A DNA stretch of 64,000 bases from Candidatus Sphingobacterium stercorigallinarum (GCA_019115805.1 DXCW01000111.1:35966-99965); one strand, 5' to 3'. Counted from the stretch's first letter, positions 1-8,813 are shown. A program made the numbers and translations. The notes: generated from the letters alone by a model not told the origin.

Positions 1-106
1 TAAGTATCGTAACTGAAAACGATTCTGGAAATTGTGAAATGACTTCTAACGACTGCGTACCAATACTACCAGTAGATCCTAAAATCGCTATTCTTTTATG
101 CGTCAA
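1..106 (-). CDS. dxr: 1-deoxy-D-xylulose 5-phosphate reductoisomerase, N-terminal part (cut by window edge)
   Basis: The enzyme converts DXP to 2-C-methyl-D-erythritol 4-phosphate in the MEP isoprenoid pathway, using NADPH. Only the first 35 residues are present; they read [17 protein letters not shown] after the start, the characteristic NADPH-binding loop of Dxr. There is no ATG in the frame between the upstream stop at 137-139 and the motif, so the start is taken as TTG at 106-104. It lies 13 nt downstream of the membrane-protein gene at 120-908, in the same direction, so the two are probably co-transcribed. Identity rests on the highly conserved N-terminal motif; the rest lies outside the window. 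Confidence 0.85.
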   Translation of the reverse strand, partial: MTHKRIAILGSTGSIGTQSLEVISQFPESFSVTIL

Positions 107-119
107 AATTGATTGCTCT

Positions 120-908
120 TTAAATAATACTCTTAATTACCGAAGGATCCGCTCCCCCTTTGTACGCTTTCATCATGTCGATATACACAATCGACATCAC
201 TAGACTAACCACAGGAATGATTACGAACGAATTGATGAGGCTCAAAACTCGAGTAACCAATGTATATCCTAAATACTCGGTACCTACTTGTACCAGGTGG
301 GTCAACGCCACAATAAATATAATAGCCAAGAGACGAAATACATTTCCCTTGGTCATCGCTAAACTAAAGCGATATGATTTAAACGTATTGAATCCATCCT
401 CAAGGATAAAAAACGGAAAAAAAGTCGTCCTGATGAGAACAAAGAGCATCACTACACCCGTTAAAAAGGGATGAATCTCCGTCTGTACGGTACGTATTTC
501 TACCCCAAGAAAAAGCAGGGGAAATAACAGCACATACATGATCAAATAAATACTGAACGCGATCAGGCTGTAAAAAAGCAAACCAAGAATGTAATACAAA
601 AACTGAGAAAGACTCGGTATATACTGCTTTACACTGTCTCCACGCTGTCCCTTTGCCAAGAAGATCGCCTTTTTAAGTAAGACCAACTGAAGGCCAAAAT
701 ATAGTCCGACGAAAGCGAGCAACAACACCACTTTCACAAAATAGTTCGTTGCGTCTAAGTAGATGGCTAGAAACGAAGATAGGTTAGAGGTTATAAACAA
801 TAAAAAACACAATCCTGCGATCGAAATATAATTTCGCATCAGAATATCTATTGCCCTTAATACAACATCATTAGCTCTGAAAGTGATATCCTTTAAAAAA
901 TCTAGCAT
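120..908 (-). CDS. unknown integral membrane protein, 262 aa
   Basis: I do not recognise the family with certainty. The protein has about six hydrophobic segments (roughly residues 25-50, 58-80, 100-130, 145-170, 190-210 and 225-250), a short cytoplasmic-looking N-terminus and few charged residues in the segments, so it is an inner-membrane protein. No catalytic motif is visible. It sits between dipeptidyl peptidase IV (upstream, separated by a terminator) and dxr (13 nt downstream). A near-consensus -7 element (CATCTTTG) lies about 25 nt upstream of the ATG, so it may have its own promoter. Role unknown. Confidence 0.8.
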   Translation of the reverse strand: MLDFLKDITFRANDVVLRAIDILMRNYISIAGLCFLLFITSNLSSFLAIYLDATNYFVKVVLLLAFVGLYFGLQLVLLKKAIFLAKGQRGDSVKQYIPSLSQFLYYILGLLFYSLIAFSIYLIMYVLLFPLLFLGVEIRTVQTEIHPFLTGVVMLFVLIRTTFFPFFILEDGFNTFKSYRFSLAMTKGNVFRLLAIIFIVALTHLVQVGTEYLGYTLVTRVLSLINSFVIIPVVSLVMSIVYIDMMKAYKGGADPSVIKSII

Positions 909-977
909 GTCAAATCAATAGTGCAAAGATGATAATTTTTTCCTAAGAATCCATCGTGGTCCAAACAATTAAAACAA

Positions 978-1008
978 GAAAAAGGCCAAGGATGGGAATC
1001 CTCAGCCT
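978..1008 (-). terminator. rho-independent terminator after dipeptidyl peptidase IV
   Basis: On the minus strand an 11-bp stem with two G-T pairs (AGGCTGAGGAT / ATCCTTGGCCT) around a 4-nt loop is followed by TTTTT. It lies 15 nt after the stop of the gene at 1023-3143. Confidence 0.8.
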
Positions 1009-1022
1009 ATTTCTTTCGTTAT

Positions 1023-3143
1023 CTATTTTAGCACATCTGGAAGCGGTCGTTCCAGCAGGTATTCGTAATAAAAACGCGCTCGCTCTTTAAAATCATATGC
1101 CGATTTTGACCGATCAAATCCATGACGGCTTCCTGGATAGATCATCAGCTCAAACGGCACGTCTCGATCTGTCAGTGCATCGACTAACTGCATGGTATTT
1201 TGCATATGCACGTTATCATCGAGATCACCATGCATGATACGTAATCTACCTTTATACTGATCCACATATGGGAGAATTGATCCGTTTTTATATCCTTCAG
1301 GATTATCTTGTGGAGTATCCATCCACCTCTCCGTATAATGGGTATCATACAATTCCCAACTGGTAACCGGTGCGCCAGCAATACCGAAATCGAAATACTC
1401 TGCACCTTTAGTTAACGCTAAGCAAGTCATGTATCCACCATAACTGTGACCTGTGATCAACAACTTCTCGCTATCTACCCAAGGCTTCGCTTTAAGCCAT
1501 TTGGCCACGGTAATATAATCAACAAGCTCCCAATTACCCAGATTTCTATGCATCCACGCTACACCTTGCTTACCGTAATGGCCGGATGCTCGATGATCGC
1601 ATTCAATCTGTATAATCCCCTCTTGCGCCCAATATTCTCCGGTCACCCCTTTCCACGTATTTCTGACTGATCCAGCATCCGGCCCACCGTAAATGCTCAT
1701 GATGACCGGGTATTCCTTCGATTCGTCAAAATCAGTCGGATAGGTGATGATCACCGGCAATTGAAACTTACCATCGTCTGATGGTAGTGTAAAATACGCT
1801 CTGCGAGCCACTTTGTAGGTGTCAAAATCAGGCGACTTGCTATCTGCTAGTTCGCGAATAACCTTACCCTTATTATTGAGTAATGTTGTGCGTACTGGGG
1901 TGTGTATATTGGAATAAGTAGTGATAAAATAGTTACCATCCGGGGAAACCTTTACTTGATGAGAATAATCACCAAAGGAAAGGCGCTTCATGTTCTTCCC
2001 ATTAAAATCCACCCGATAAAAATCAATATTCACTGAGCTTTCTTTACGAGCCGAAAAATACAGCACCTTATTCTTCTCATCAATATGGTTGATGGAGGTC
2101 ACTTGCCACTCTCCTGTTGTAATAGGATTGATCAGCTGGCCATCCAAAGAATAAAGGTAATAGTGCGCCCAGCCTGTTTTATCCGATTTGAGAATATAAT
2201 GTTTATTGTCTTCGAGGTACGTAATGCGCTCGGCATGATCCAAGTTAATCCACGTATCTTGAGATTCATTATAAATTTCTGATTTCACACCCGATACCGG
2301 GTTAACCGCATAAAACTTTAAATTCGTCTGATCGCGATTCATCCATTGCACCATGATTGATTCGCTATCAAAACTCCAATAAGGCTGTCCAAAATATTGG
2401 TCATCCTTCTCGTTAAAGTCGGCCCACACTACGGGTGACCCTGTGACTTCCACAAATCCCACCCGAACTTCTGGATTCGGGTCTCCTGCTTTCGGATATC
2501 TTGTCTGTTCTAGGTATCCGTGTTGACCAGGCGAAGCGTAGATCGGGAACATAGGCACCTGCGTATCGTCGAATCTCATAAAAGCGATTCGCTTACTATC
2601 TGGAGACCACCAGAACGCTTTATAGTTTGTCGAGCGTCCTAGAATCTCTTCATAGTAAACCCAAGAGGACCAACCGTTATAAATAACGTCGGTACCGTCA
2701 TCCGTATAGCGAATTTCCTCTCCAGTGGACACCTCTACAGCATATAGATCGCCTTTCCGCGTAAACGCCACATAGTTTCCATCCGGGGAAAGTGTAGGAT
2801 TTTGCTCTAGCTCCTCTGGACTCTGCGTCAACTGTTTTGGTTGACTTTCCGGATATTGAATAAAAACATCGTTATCTTTCACAAACACTTCCGTTGCGCG
2901 ATTCGTTGGATAACTGAACGGCTCTTCTTTTGCTGATCTGACGTTGACTTTAGTTAGACGACCGTCAATCCGCTTAATATAGTGTTCATGATCAGCCCAT
3001 CCTTCGAACACCCCAATTTTCGTTGTCAAGGATGGACTCGCCCCCCAAGCTTGATCGAAAGTTAGCCGCTTGGTTTGCCCTATTAGAGTCGATGACGTGA
3101 CCATTAGCAATCCGACACACGCCAGTGAAAACACTTTTTTCAT
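1023..3143 (-). CDS. dipeptidyl peptidase IV, S9B family, secreted
   Basis: A serine exopeptidase expected to release N-terminal dipeptides (X-Pro or X-Ala) in the periplasm. Residues 1-22 form a signal peptide ending VTSSTLIGQ. Residues about 40-470 are the eight-bladed DPP4 propeller; the pair YEEIL near residue 165 resembles the DPP4 substrate-binding Glu-Glu motif. The C-terminal alpha/beta hydrolase domain holds the complete triad: Ser in GHSYGGY (near 567), Asp in HGDLDDNVH (near 642) and His in SRHGFD (near 674). Length 706 aa is normal for bacterial DPP4. It has its own terminator. It contrasts with the degenerate S9 homologue at 48685-50571. Confidence 0.93.
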   Translation of the reverse strand: MKKVFSLACVGLLMVTSSTLIGQTKRLTFDQAWGASPSLTTKIGVFEGWADHEHYIKRIDGRLTKVNVRSAKEEPFSYPTNRATEVFVKDNDVFIQYPESQPKQLTQSPEELEQNPTLSPDGNYVAFTRKGDLYAVEVSTGEEIRYTDDGTDVIYNGWSSWVYYEEILGRSTNYKAFWWSPDSKRIAFMRFDDTQVPMFPIYASPGQHGYLEQTRYPKAGDPNPEVRVGFVEVTGSPVVWADFNEKDDQYFGQPYWSFDSESIMVQWMNRDQTNLKFYAVNPVSGVKSEIYNESQDTWINLDHAERITYLEDNKHYILKSDKTGWAHYYLYSLDGQLINPITTGEWQVTSINHIDEKNKVLYFSARKESSVNIDFYRVDFNGKNMKRLSFGDYSHQVKVSPDGNYFITTYSNIHTPVRTTLLNNKGKVIRELADSKSPDFDTYKVARRAYFTLPSDDGKFQLPVIITYPTDFDESKEYPVIMSIYGGPDAGSVRNTWKGVTGEYWAQEGIIQIECDHRASGHYGKQGVAWMHRNLGNWELVDYITVAKWLKAKPWVDSEKLLITGHSYGGYMTCLALTKGAEYFDFGIAGAPVTSWELYDTHYTERWMDTPQDNPEGYKNGSILPYVDQYKGRLRIMHGDLDDNVHMQNTMQLVDALTDRDVPFELMIYPGSRHGFDRSKSAYDFKERARFYYEYLLERPLPDVLK

Positions 3144-3292
3144 ATCGTAATTTTAATAAACTGTTTTACTTCCTCACACCTCGTCGTGGAAAGAGCTCGA
3201 AAATAGGAAAAAGTAGCACAAAGTAATTAACATTTGCGTAACATATTTAAAATTCTGCTGCACAGCAAGCGAAGCTTTAATAGATGACGCAT

Positions 3293-3317
3293 AAAAAAAG
3301 CCACTCTCAAGTGGCTT
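3293..3317 (-). terminator. terminator of the PUR-family gene
   Basis: On the minus strand AAGCCACT TGAG AGTGGCTT forms an 8-bp perfect stem with a 4-nt loop and runs into TTTTTTT. It is 70 nt downstream of the stop at 3389. Confidence 0.85.
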
Positions 3318-3388
3318 CTACAATATTCTATTTCAATTACTATGCGCAGGCATTCGCGCTTTTCGCATGACGCTATTACCTGATTATA

Positions 3389-3727
3389 CTAAAATGAATA
3401 ATCGTCTTTCTGAATCAATTCTCCGTTACTCTCGAAATTGTTTTCTTCCGGATTAGGTTCGTAGCGCTTTTCAATCACTTCCTGATTAGCTTTGATATAC
3501 TCCACAACACCTTGTAGGCCTTCAGAGAACTTCTCAAAATCTTCTTTATATAGGAAGATTTTGTGTTTAATAAACTGTCCATCCTCAAAACGCTTCTTAC
3601 TTTCGGTAATTGTCACATAATAGTCGTTCGCGCGGGTCGCTTTCACATCAAAAAAATAAGTACGCTTTCCCGCTCTCACCTTTTTAGAAAATACCTCTTC
3701 ACGCTCTCTGTTGTCAAAATCTCCCAT
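3389..3727 (-). CDS. PUR-family DNA/RNA-binding protein (DUF3276)
   Basis: A 112-aa soluble protein of the bacterial PUR-alpha-like family. The region 12-80 (EEVFSKKVRAGKRTYFFDVK, then DYYVTITESKK and HKIFLYKEDFEKF) is the single PUR repeat, an ssDNA/RNA-binding whirly-like fold. The acidic C-terminus (PEENNFESNGELIQKDDYSF) is usual in the family. PUR-like proteins of this size are common in Bacteroidota and in Borrelia, where the homologue binds nucleic acid; the exact target here is not known. It is monocistronic, with its own terminator and a long AT-rich upstream region. Confidence 0.9.
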   Translation of the reverse strand: MGDFDNREREEVFSKKVRAGKRTYFFDVKATRANDYYVTITESKKRFEDGQFIKHKIFLYKEDFEKFSEGLQGVVEYIKANQEVIEKRYEPNPEENNFESNGELIQKDDYSF

Positions 3728-3933
3728 TAGATTAATATAAAATTTAAGTTTAACCCTTATTTTCAGTCATAAATATATAATAATTAAATTTAAACATCCA
3801 AATTTAATTTAAAATTAGTATAGTAAACTACTCATACCAAGGTTCAAAAGCGTGCGATCCTTTCCAGTCGGGTTCAGCGGTACGTTAGGCTAACGGCATG
3901 AGCTCTAGATGCCACTTTAGGACTGGCATGTGT

Positions 3934-3963
3934 TTCACCGAATGTTTTCGGTCATTCACCGAA
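3934..3963 (+). promoter_or_regulatory. candidate LytTR-type operator: two identical 9-bp direct repeats
   Basis: TTCACCGAA occurs at 3934-3942 and again at 3955-3963, 21 bp start to start with a 12-bp spacer. LytTR-domain regulators typically bind two direct 9-bp repeats separated by about 12-13 bp on one helix face. The spacer carries the inverted half TTCGGT, so TTTTCGGT/ACCGAAAA also forms a local inverted repeat. The repeats end about 50 bp before the -7 element at 4014, an activator-like position. The operon encodes a LytTR regulator, so autoregulation is inferred; the family consensus in this phylum is not known to me. Confidence 0.45.
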
Positions 3964-4013
3964 AAAAAACGAACGAAAACCTATTTCTCGTGGCGTGATC
4001 GTTATATTCGTTA

Positions 4014-4021
4014 TACTTTTG
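4014..4021 (+). promoter_or_regulatory. -7 promoter element of the LiaF-like operon
   Basis: TACTTTTG matches the Bacteroidota -7 consensus TAnnTTTG exactly. Transcription would begin near 4025-4028, just ahead of ATG 4046, which argues against the longer open frame beginning at 3995. Confidence 0.55.
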
Positions 4022-4045
4022 AATCAAACGCATTTCGAAAGACAC

Positions 4046-4915
4046 ATGACTATGAATAATCAGACACATCACACTCCTGGGAAACGACCACCAGAAAACA
4101 ATCGATCATCGACGGTTGTCGGCTTTATCATCCTATTTTTAGGTCTTGCCATACTACTCAAGAACCTGGATATGGGCGTACTCATCCCCGGTTGGTTATT
4201 TGGATGGGAAATGATTTTGATCGTCATTGGCCTAGTCATCGGTGTCAATTCCAAATTTAAAAAGAAGTCGGCAATGGTGCTGATCACCGTCGGCGGAATA
4301 TTTTTATTAAAAGACATCATTGGACTTGAACTTGGAAGGCTCATTCTTCCTGCTGCGGCAATCGGATTAGGTTTCTATTTAATTAATCGGAATAAATCGA
4401 GTCCAGTTCAACCGCCTCCACCGTCAGATGACGATAACGATTTTGACTGGGACCGGCGTGTGGAACCTCATCCATCAGGAGGATCATCTACACCTGAAGA
4501 CCTAAAAGATTCACCTATTGCTCCGTCGGATAGTGCGGAGCAAAACTCGTATAACAAATCCTTTGGGGCTGATTTCGACGATTACCTCAAAATCGACAAT
4601 TTCTTTAGCGACACTAAAAAAAACATTTTGAGTAAAAATTTTCTTGGTGGAAACATCACCTCGATATTTGGGAGCACATCATTGAACTTTCTACAAGCTG
4701 ACCTCAAACAACCCGTTGTGATCGACACCTTTCAACTTTTTGGAAGCACTAAAATCATCGTCCCTACCAACTGGAAAATCTATCCGAATGTATCTAGTAT
4801 ATTTGGGGAGGTCGACGACCGCCGCCCTATTATCAGTATAGTGACCGATGACCATAAAAAAATATACATCACCGGAACGTCTATTTTCGGTGGCTTGACC
4901 ATAAAGAACAGTTAA
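4046..4915 (+). CDS. LiaF-like membrane protein (DUF5668 plus LiaF-type C-terminal domain)
   Basis: A 289-aa inner-membrane protein. Four transmembrane segments occupy about residues 20-120, followed by a polar acidic linker (DDDNDFDW) and a C-terminal domain rich in beta turns with IFGS and IFGG repeats, the pattern of the LiaF/DUF2154 C-terminal domain. In Firmicutes LiaF restrains the LiaS kinase and responds to envelope damage. Here the gene starts an operon with a LytS-type kinase (9 nt downstream) and a LytTR regulator, so a similar accessory-sensor role is inferred. ATG 4046 (or 4052) is preferred over the frame start at 3995 because a -7 element lies at 4014-4021. Confidence 0.85.
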   Translation: MTMNNQTHHTPGKRPPENNRSSTVVGFIILFLGLAILLKNLDMGVLIPGWLFGWEMILIVIGLVIGVNSKFKKKSAMVLITVGGIFLLKDIIGLELGRLILPAAAIGLGFYLINRNKSSPVQPPPPSDDDNDFDWDRRVEPHPSGGSSTPEDLKDSPIAPSDSAEQNSYNKSFGADFDDYLKIDNFFSDTKKNILSKNFLGGNITSIFGSTSLNFLQADLKQPVVIDTFQLFGSTKIIVPTNWKIYPNVSSIFGEVDDRRPIISIVTDDHKKIYITGTSIFGGLTIKNS

Positions 4916-4924
4916 CCGAGTTGC

Positions 4925-5965
4925 ATGCCCAATCCAATTAGTGAACAAAACAAAAGATATGTCATCCATGCCTCCTCATGGATTATTTGCGTGCTGTACT
5001 TTATCATTATTTACGGCTTGCTAAGATGGTCAAACCTAGACAAAACAGTTTCTATATATGACGCATCTATTGGTGCGCTGACCATGACCGGCATCTCATA
5101 TCTTATTTATAGCACGTTACAATTTTACCTCCCAAACAATAGAAATTATTGGAAACTTTTTTCCTTAGCAGCTATTTTCTCGCTAATCAGTGTCGTTATC
5201 ACCCGATTCTTAATTATTCGCTTCTCACCGGATCAAGATTTAGTATATCTTAATTTCAGTCTCCCATTCCGATTTGTGATCAACTTTCTTATCATCACCT
5301 GTGTCATGATCATCAACGTCTTTTGGAACATCCAGGAAGAACTCTTGTCGAACAAACGGCGTAAGGAGGAAAGCGAACGAATGGTTCGAGATGCTGAACT
5401 CTATAATTTACGCCAACAACTTCAACCCCATTTTCTTTTTAACAGTTTAAACTCGATCATTGCTTTGATTGGAAGCAAGCCGCAAGAGGCTAGAAACATG
5501 GTTTTTCAATTATCTGATTTCCTAAGAGGCACGATGCGAAAAGATGAAAAACAGTTCACCTCTGTAGAAGAAGAAATTAATCATTTAAGCTTATATTTGG
5601 ATATTGAAAAAGTTAGATTCGGCCATCGTTTACACACCGAGTTTATCCTAGCGGATGAAGCCCTTGCCGCCCATATTCCCGTTATGATTTTACAACCCTT
5701 GGTAGAAAACGCGATTAAATTCGGTCTATATAATGTGACCGACGAAGTCAAAATTACAATAACTTTAAAATTAGAAAACAACACATTAGAAGTCACGATA
5801 CGCAATCCTTTTGACTCGGAACATCCAACCGAAACCAAAGGCACCGGATTCGGACTAACCAGCATACAACGACGGATGTACCTGCTATTTAGCCGAACGG
5901 ATCTTTTGGAAACAAGAATTGAGGGCGACACGTTTATTTCTACTCTTAGCATACCACAGTTATGA
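4925..5965 (+). CDS. LytS/YehU-type sensor histidine kinase (His_kinase PF06580)
   Basis: Membrane-bound kinase of 346 aa. Four transmembrane segments lie at about 17-33, 50-68, 76-98 and 114-134, with almost no extracytoplasmic domain, so it probably senses through the membrane or a partner. A short coiled linker (140-160) leads to the phospho-acceptor motif LQPHFLFNSLN (His169), the N box LQPLVENAIKFGL and the G box GTGFGL. Its stop overlaps the start of the regulator gene by 4 nt (ATGA), giving translational coupling. The partner sensor is probably the LiaF-like protein just upstream. Confidence 0.93.
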   Translation: MPNPISEQNKRYVIHASSWIICVLYFIIIYGLLRWSNLDKTVSIYDASIGALTMTGISYLIYSTLQFYLPNNRNYWKLFSLAAIFSLISVVITRFLIIRFSPDQDLVYLNFSLPFRFVINFLIITCVMIINVFWNIQEELLSNKRRKEESERMVRDAELYNLRQQLQPHFLFNSLNSIIALIGSKPQEARNMVFQLSDFLRGTMRKDEKQFTSVEEEINHLSLYLDIEKVRFGHRLHTEFILADEALAAHIPVMILQPLVENAIKFGLYNVTDEVKITITLKLENNTLEVTIRNPFDSEHPTETKGTGFGLTSIQRRMYLLFSRTDLLETRIEGDTFISTLSIPQL

Positions 5966-6702
5966 TCAAAACCATCCTAATTGACGACGAGCCATTAGCG
6001 CGGAGCATGGTTCACGAATACCTGAACGAATTTCCAGAATTTCAAGTTGTTGCGGAATGTAACGATGGCTTTGAGGGAGTCAAAGCTATTCATGAACATC
6101 AACCCGATCTGATTTTCCTTGATGTGCAAATGCCAAAGCTAACCGGGTTTGAAATGCTAGAGCTATTAGATAGTTACCCGCACGTTATTTTCACCACCGC
6201 GTTTGACGAATACGCGTTGAAGGCATTTGAGAAGAATGCAATCGATTACTTGCTCAAACCGATCAGGCCTGATCGGTTTAAAAAAGCTATAGATAAATTC
6301 AGAAGTTCTTTTCAACAAAACCGTCCATCACAAGCAGACAATGCCGGTATGGCAGAAGCAATAGAACCCGAATCTCTGGAACGCGTTGTTGTCAAGACGG
6401 GGAATCAGATTAAAATCATTCCAGTCCAGCAAATTAACTATTTAGAGGCCTACGATGATTACGTAAAAATCCACACTAGCGATGGTATGTTCCTTAAAAA
6501 CAAAACGATGGCATCCTTTGAGAGACAGCTTGATCCAAAACACTTTGTGCGTGTCCATCGGTCTTTTATCGTTAAAGTTGACCAATTGGAAAAAATTGAG
6601 CCGATGGAAAAAGACAGTTACATCGCTACGTTACATCATGGCGAAAAAGTAAACATCAGCAAATCAGGATACAGCCGATTAAAAAAGGTAATTGGCATGT
6701 AA
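5962..6702 (+). CDS. LytTR-family response regulator
   Basis: A 246-aa transcription factor with an N-terminal receiver domain (acidic pocket at DDE 8-10, phospho-acceptor Asp54 in IFLDVQMP, conserved Lys in LLKPIRP) and a C-terminal LytTR DNA-binding domain (about 140-245, including YLEAYDDYVKIHT and FVRVHRSFIVK). It is activated by the adjoining LytS-type kinase. LytTR domains bind pairs of direct 9-bp repeats; such a pair stands upstream of this operon at 3934-3963, so the operon may be self-regulated. Confidence 0.95.
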   Translation: MIKTILIDDEPLARSMVHEYLNEFPEFQVVAECNDGFEGVKAIHEHQPDLIFLDVQMPKLTGFEMLELLDSYPHVIFTTAFDEYALKAFEKNAIDYLLKPIRPDRFKKAIDKFRSSFQQNRPSQADNAGMAEAIEPESLERVVVKTGNQIKIIPVQQINYLEAYDDYVKIHTSDGMFLKNKTMASFERQLDPKHFVRVHRSFIVKVDQLEKIEPMEKDSYIATLHHGEKVNISKSGYSRLKKVIGM

Positions 6703-6759
6703 GGTTTTCGCAAAAATAGATACTACGGAGCGCAGCACCTTACTTTTTAATTTGTTTTG

Positions 6760-6767
6760 TATTTTTG
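6760..6767 (+). promoter_or_regulatory. -7 promoter element of the serine hydrolase gene
   Basis: TATTTTTG matches TAnnTTTG and ends only 3 nt before ATG 6771. If used, transcription starts at or next to the start codon, giving a leaderless or nearly leaderless message. Confidence 0.5.
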
Positions 6768-6770
6768 GGC

Positions 6771-8234
6771 ATGAGATTACCTGGAGTCACCTTATTCTTC
6801 GCTTTTTTATTTAGCAGTATCCAGTTGGTATGCGCTCAAACTGAAGCAGAAAGACAGAATCGTGCAGTATTCAATCGAATTGAGTATTTCTTCAACACCC
6901 AACAGACCGATTCTATTTATCAATTGGCGAATGAAAAATTCAAAGAACAAATAAGCCAAACAAAACTATCGAATATACTCGATCAACTTTACTCGCTCGG
7001 TAAAATACAGTCCGCCGACCGAACAGGGTTCACAGAGGGCATAGCCACTTATACGCTAGATTTCGAGACCACCACATTAGACCTTCAACTTGGTGTTGAC
7101 ACGAATTTCCGTTATGGCTTATTTCTTATTCAGCCGCATCAAAGCACAGAACAGGATGAGCTTCCAGTAGAGCATGAACCTGCCATGAAAGACTCGGTCA
7201 TATCGAACGTGGACACCAAAAGCGAACTTGATCTCTACGTGGATTCTGTTGCGCGTCATTACGCGAGAAACGAGAGGGTACACTCCTTATCCGTCGCCAT
7301 TATTCATCAAAACAAAATAAACACGTTTTTTTATGGCGAAACGCAACCGGGGAACAATCAGCTACCGGATGCCAATACAAGCTATGAAATCGGATCAATT
7401 ACAAAAACATTTACCGCCACCTTGCTCGCTGATTTAGTTAACAAAGGGAGACTACGTTTAGACGAAAGTATCGCTACGTATCTTCCTGACTCGCTCGCGC
7501 AGAACCCTAATATTAAAGCCATAACCTTTCAAATGTTAGCCAATCACACCTCGGGGCTTCCCAGATTAGCAAGCAATTGGAATACCGGAGCAGATTTTCA
7601 GAAAGACAACCCCTATGCACATTATACACGAGAGGATTTGTTTACTTATCTCGTCCAATTTGAACCCGAGAATGAACCGGGGACTACCTATGAGTATAGC
7701 AATTTAGGCTTTGGCTTACTGGGCGAGCTTCTTTCTATATTGGAAAATAAACCGTATATGCAGCTTATTAGCGAGCATATTTTAACTCCATTGGAAATGA
7801 CCAATACGACCGATCAACTTCTCGAATCGGAAGATAATCTTGCACCGCCGTACGATCAGGATGGGCAGGCAGTCCCCTTTTGGAAATTTCAAGCATTAGC
7901 TGGGGCGGGATCACTTTCCTCAACGTTAAACGACTTACTCCGATATAGTATCGCGCAACTCACCTATCCAGAAACCGATGTTCAAAAGTCGATGCACCTC
8001 ACCAAGCAATTTACATTCTTTGTCCCCCCTAACAGCGATATCGGCCTGGGGTGGCATATGACCATGATAGACGGGGTGATTGCCTATTACCATACTGGAG
8101 CAACGAGCGGATCAAACTGTTTCATCGGCTTCGTACCGGACGAAAAATCGGTAGTTATCCTATTGTCGAACTCCACAGCTGAATTGGATGAAATGGGCTC
8201 CATGATGCTTGAACGAGTTTTACGTACCGACTAA
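6771..8234 (+). CDS. secreted serine hydrolase, beta-lactamase (class C) / S12 family with N-terminal DUF3887-like domain
   Basis: 487 aa. A signal peptide (about residues 1-23, ending VCAQ) is followed by a DUF3887-like helical/beta domain (24-125), a linker and a penicillin-binding-protein-like domain. The class C motifs are present: SITK (nucleophile Ser near 209), YSN (in TYEYSNLGFG) and HTG in place of KTG (YYHTGATSG). Such proteins act as D-amino-acid peptidases or esterases in the periplasm; the substrate cannot be read from sequence. ATG 6771 is chosen over the TTG two codons upstream because the -7 element overlaps that TTG. Confidence 0.9.
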   Translation: MRLPGVTLFFAFLFSSIQLVCAQTEAERQNRAVFNRIEYFFNTQQTDSIYQLANEKFKEQISQTKLSNILDQLYSLGKIQSADRTGFTEGIATYTLDFETTTLDLQLGVDTNFRYGLFLIQPHQSTEQDELPVEHEPAMKDSVISNVDTKSELDLYVDSVARHYARNERVHSLSVAIIHQNKINTFFYGETQPGNNQLPDANTSYEIGSITKTFTATLLADLVNKGRLRLDESIATYLPDSLAQNPNIKAITFQMLANHTSGLPRLASNWNTGADFQKDNPYAHYTREDLFTYLVQFEPENEPGTTYEYSNLGFGLLGELLSILENKPYMQLISEHILTPLEMTNTTDQLLESEDNLAPPYDQDGQAVPFWKFQALAGAGSLSSTLNDLLRYSIAQLTYPETDVQKSMHLTKQFTFFVPPNSDIGLGWHMTMIDGVIAYYHTGATSGSNCFIGFVPDEKSVVILLSNSTAELDEMGSMMLERVLRTD

Positions 8235-8267
8235 CCGCATTACAGGTAGGCTTTTTTTACTCCAGTT

Positions 8268-8768
8268 TTATTGCTTAGTTGTCGCTTCAATAAGGGGAAG
8301 AATTTCATCGATTTCAGCGTCCCCATCAAAGTGAGCAAGAAGTGTTAACGAATCTTTAGCGTAGATGTAGGTGGAAGGAAACGCCTTCGGATTAAAGTTC
8401 AATATAAATTCGGCTTCCGGATCAAACAAAAAGTGAACTCGACTATCGGACGCCAGCGCGGGTGCAAACATATTAATATACCCGTCTACTAAATCCTTTG
8501 GTTGCATAGATACAAAATAAACATCGACATCCTTTGCCATGCGATCTAAAACGTTCGATATATTATATCCCAACTCTTGGCAATGCCCACACCCCGGATC
8601 GAATAAGATAAATACCTGTGTATTGTCGACCACGATTGAATCACGAGTAAAGGGTTCATTCGAATCCATCCTGATGAATTTCTGAAATTCGGGGAGGCGC
8701 ACTTTCTCTTGACCATATCCAAAGGTAATCGCCATCAAGAAAATTGAAAAAGCAAATAATGTCTTCAT
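8268..8768 (-). CDS. periplasmic thioredoxin-fold protein with CGHC motif
   Basis: 166 aa with an N-terminal signal peptide (residues 1-19, ending FGYGQ). The thioredoxin-like fold carries FDPGCGHCQELGYNI, so the redox pair is CGHC, as in TlpA/ResA-type thiol-disulfide proteins. The expected cis-Pro loop is AFPSTYIY. It probably reduces or isomerises disulfides of exported proteins; no partner is adjacent. It converges with the serine hydrolase gene. A 15-bp palindrome lies about 30 bp upstream of the start. Confidence 0.85.
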   Translation of the reverse strand: MKTLFAFSIFLMAITFGYGQEKVRLPEFQKFIRMDSNEPFTRDSIVVDNTQVFILFDPGCGHCQELGYNISNVLDRMAKDVDVYFVSMQPKDLVDGYINMFAPALASDSRVHFLFDPEAEFILNFNPKAFPSTYIYAKDSLTLLAHFDGDAEIDEILPLIEATTKQ

Positions 8769-8798
8769 CGTCGTCTAAATGAAATTACTACTAGTCCT

Positions 8799-8813
8799 CA
8801 GGTCTCAGACCTG
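8799..8813. promoter_or_regulatory. perfect palindrome upstream of the thioredoxin-fold gene
   Basis: CAGGTCT C AGACCTG is a 7-bp perfect inverted repeat with a 1-nt centre, 31-45 bp upstream of the minus-strand ATG at 8768. It could be an operator; no known regulator motif is recognised. Confidence 0.35.

Larger units (their letters stand above)
3728..4045. other. intergenic region between divergent PUR gene and LiaF-like operon
   Basis: 318 bp without a gene. The left half (3728-3840) is very AT-rich and holds a possible minus-strand -7 element CAAATTTA (3799-3806) for the PUR gene. The right half holds the direct repeats at 3934-3963 and the promoter of the LiaF-like operon. No RNA gene recognised. 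Confidence 0.6.

Noticed and set aside
3995..4045. N-terminal extension of the LiaF-like protein (MIVIFVILLNQTHFERH)
   Set aside because: A consensus -7 promoter element lies within it at 4014-4021 and the extension does not resemble the family N-terminus.
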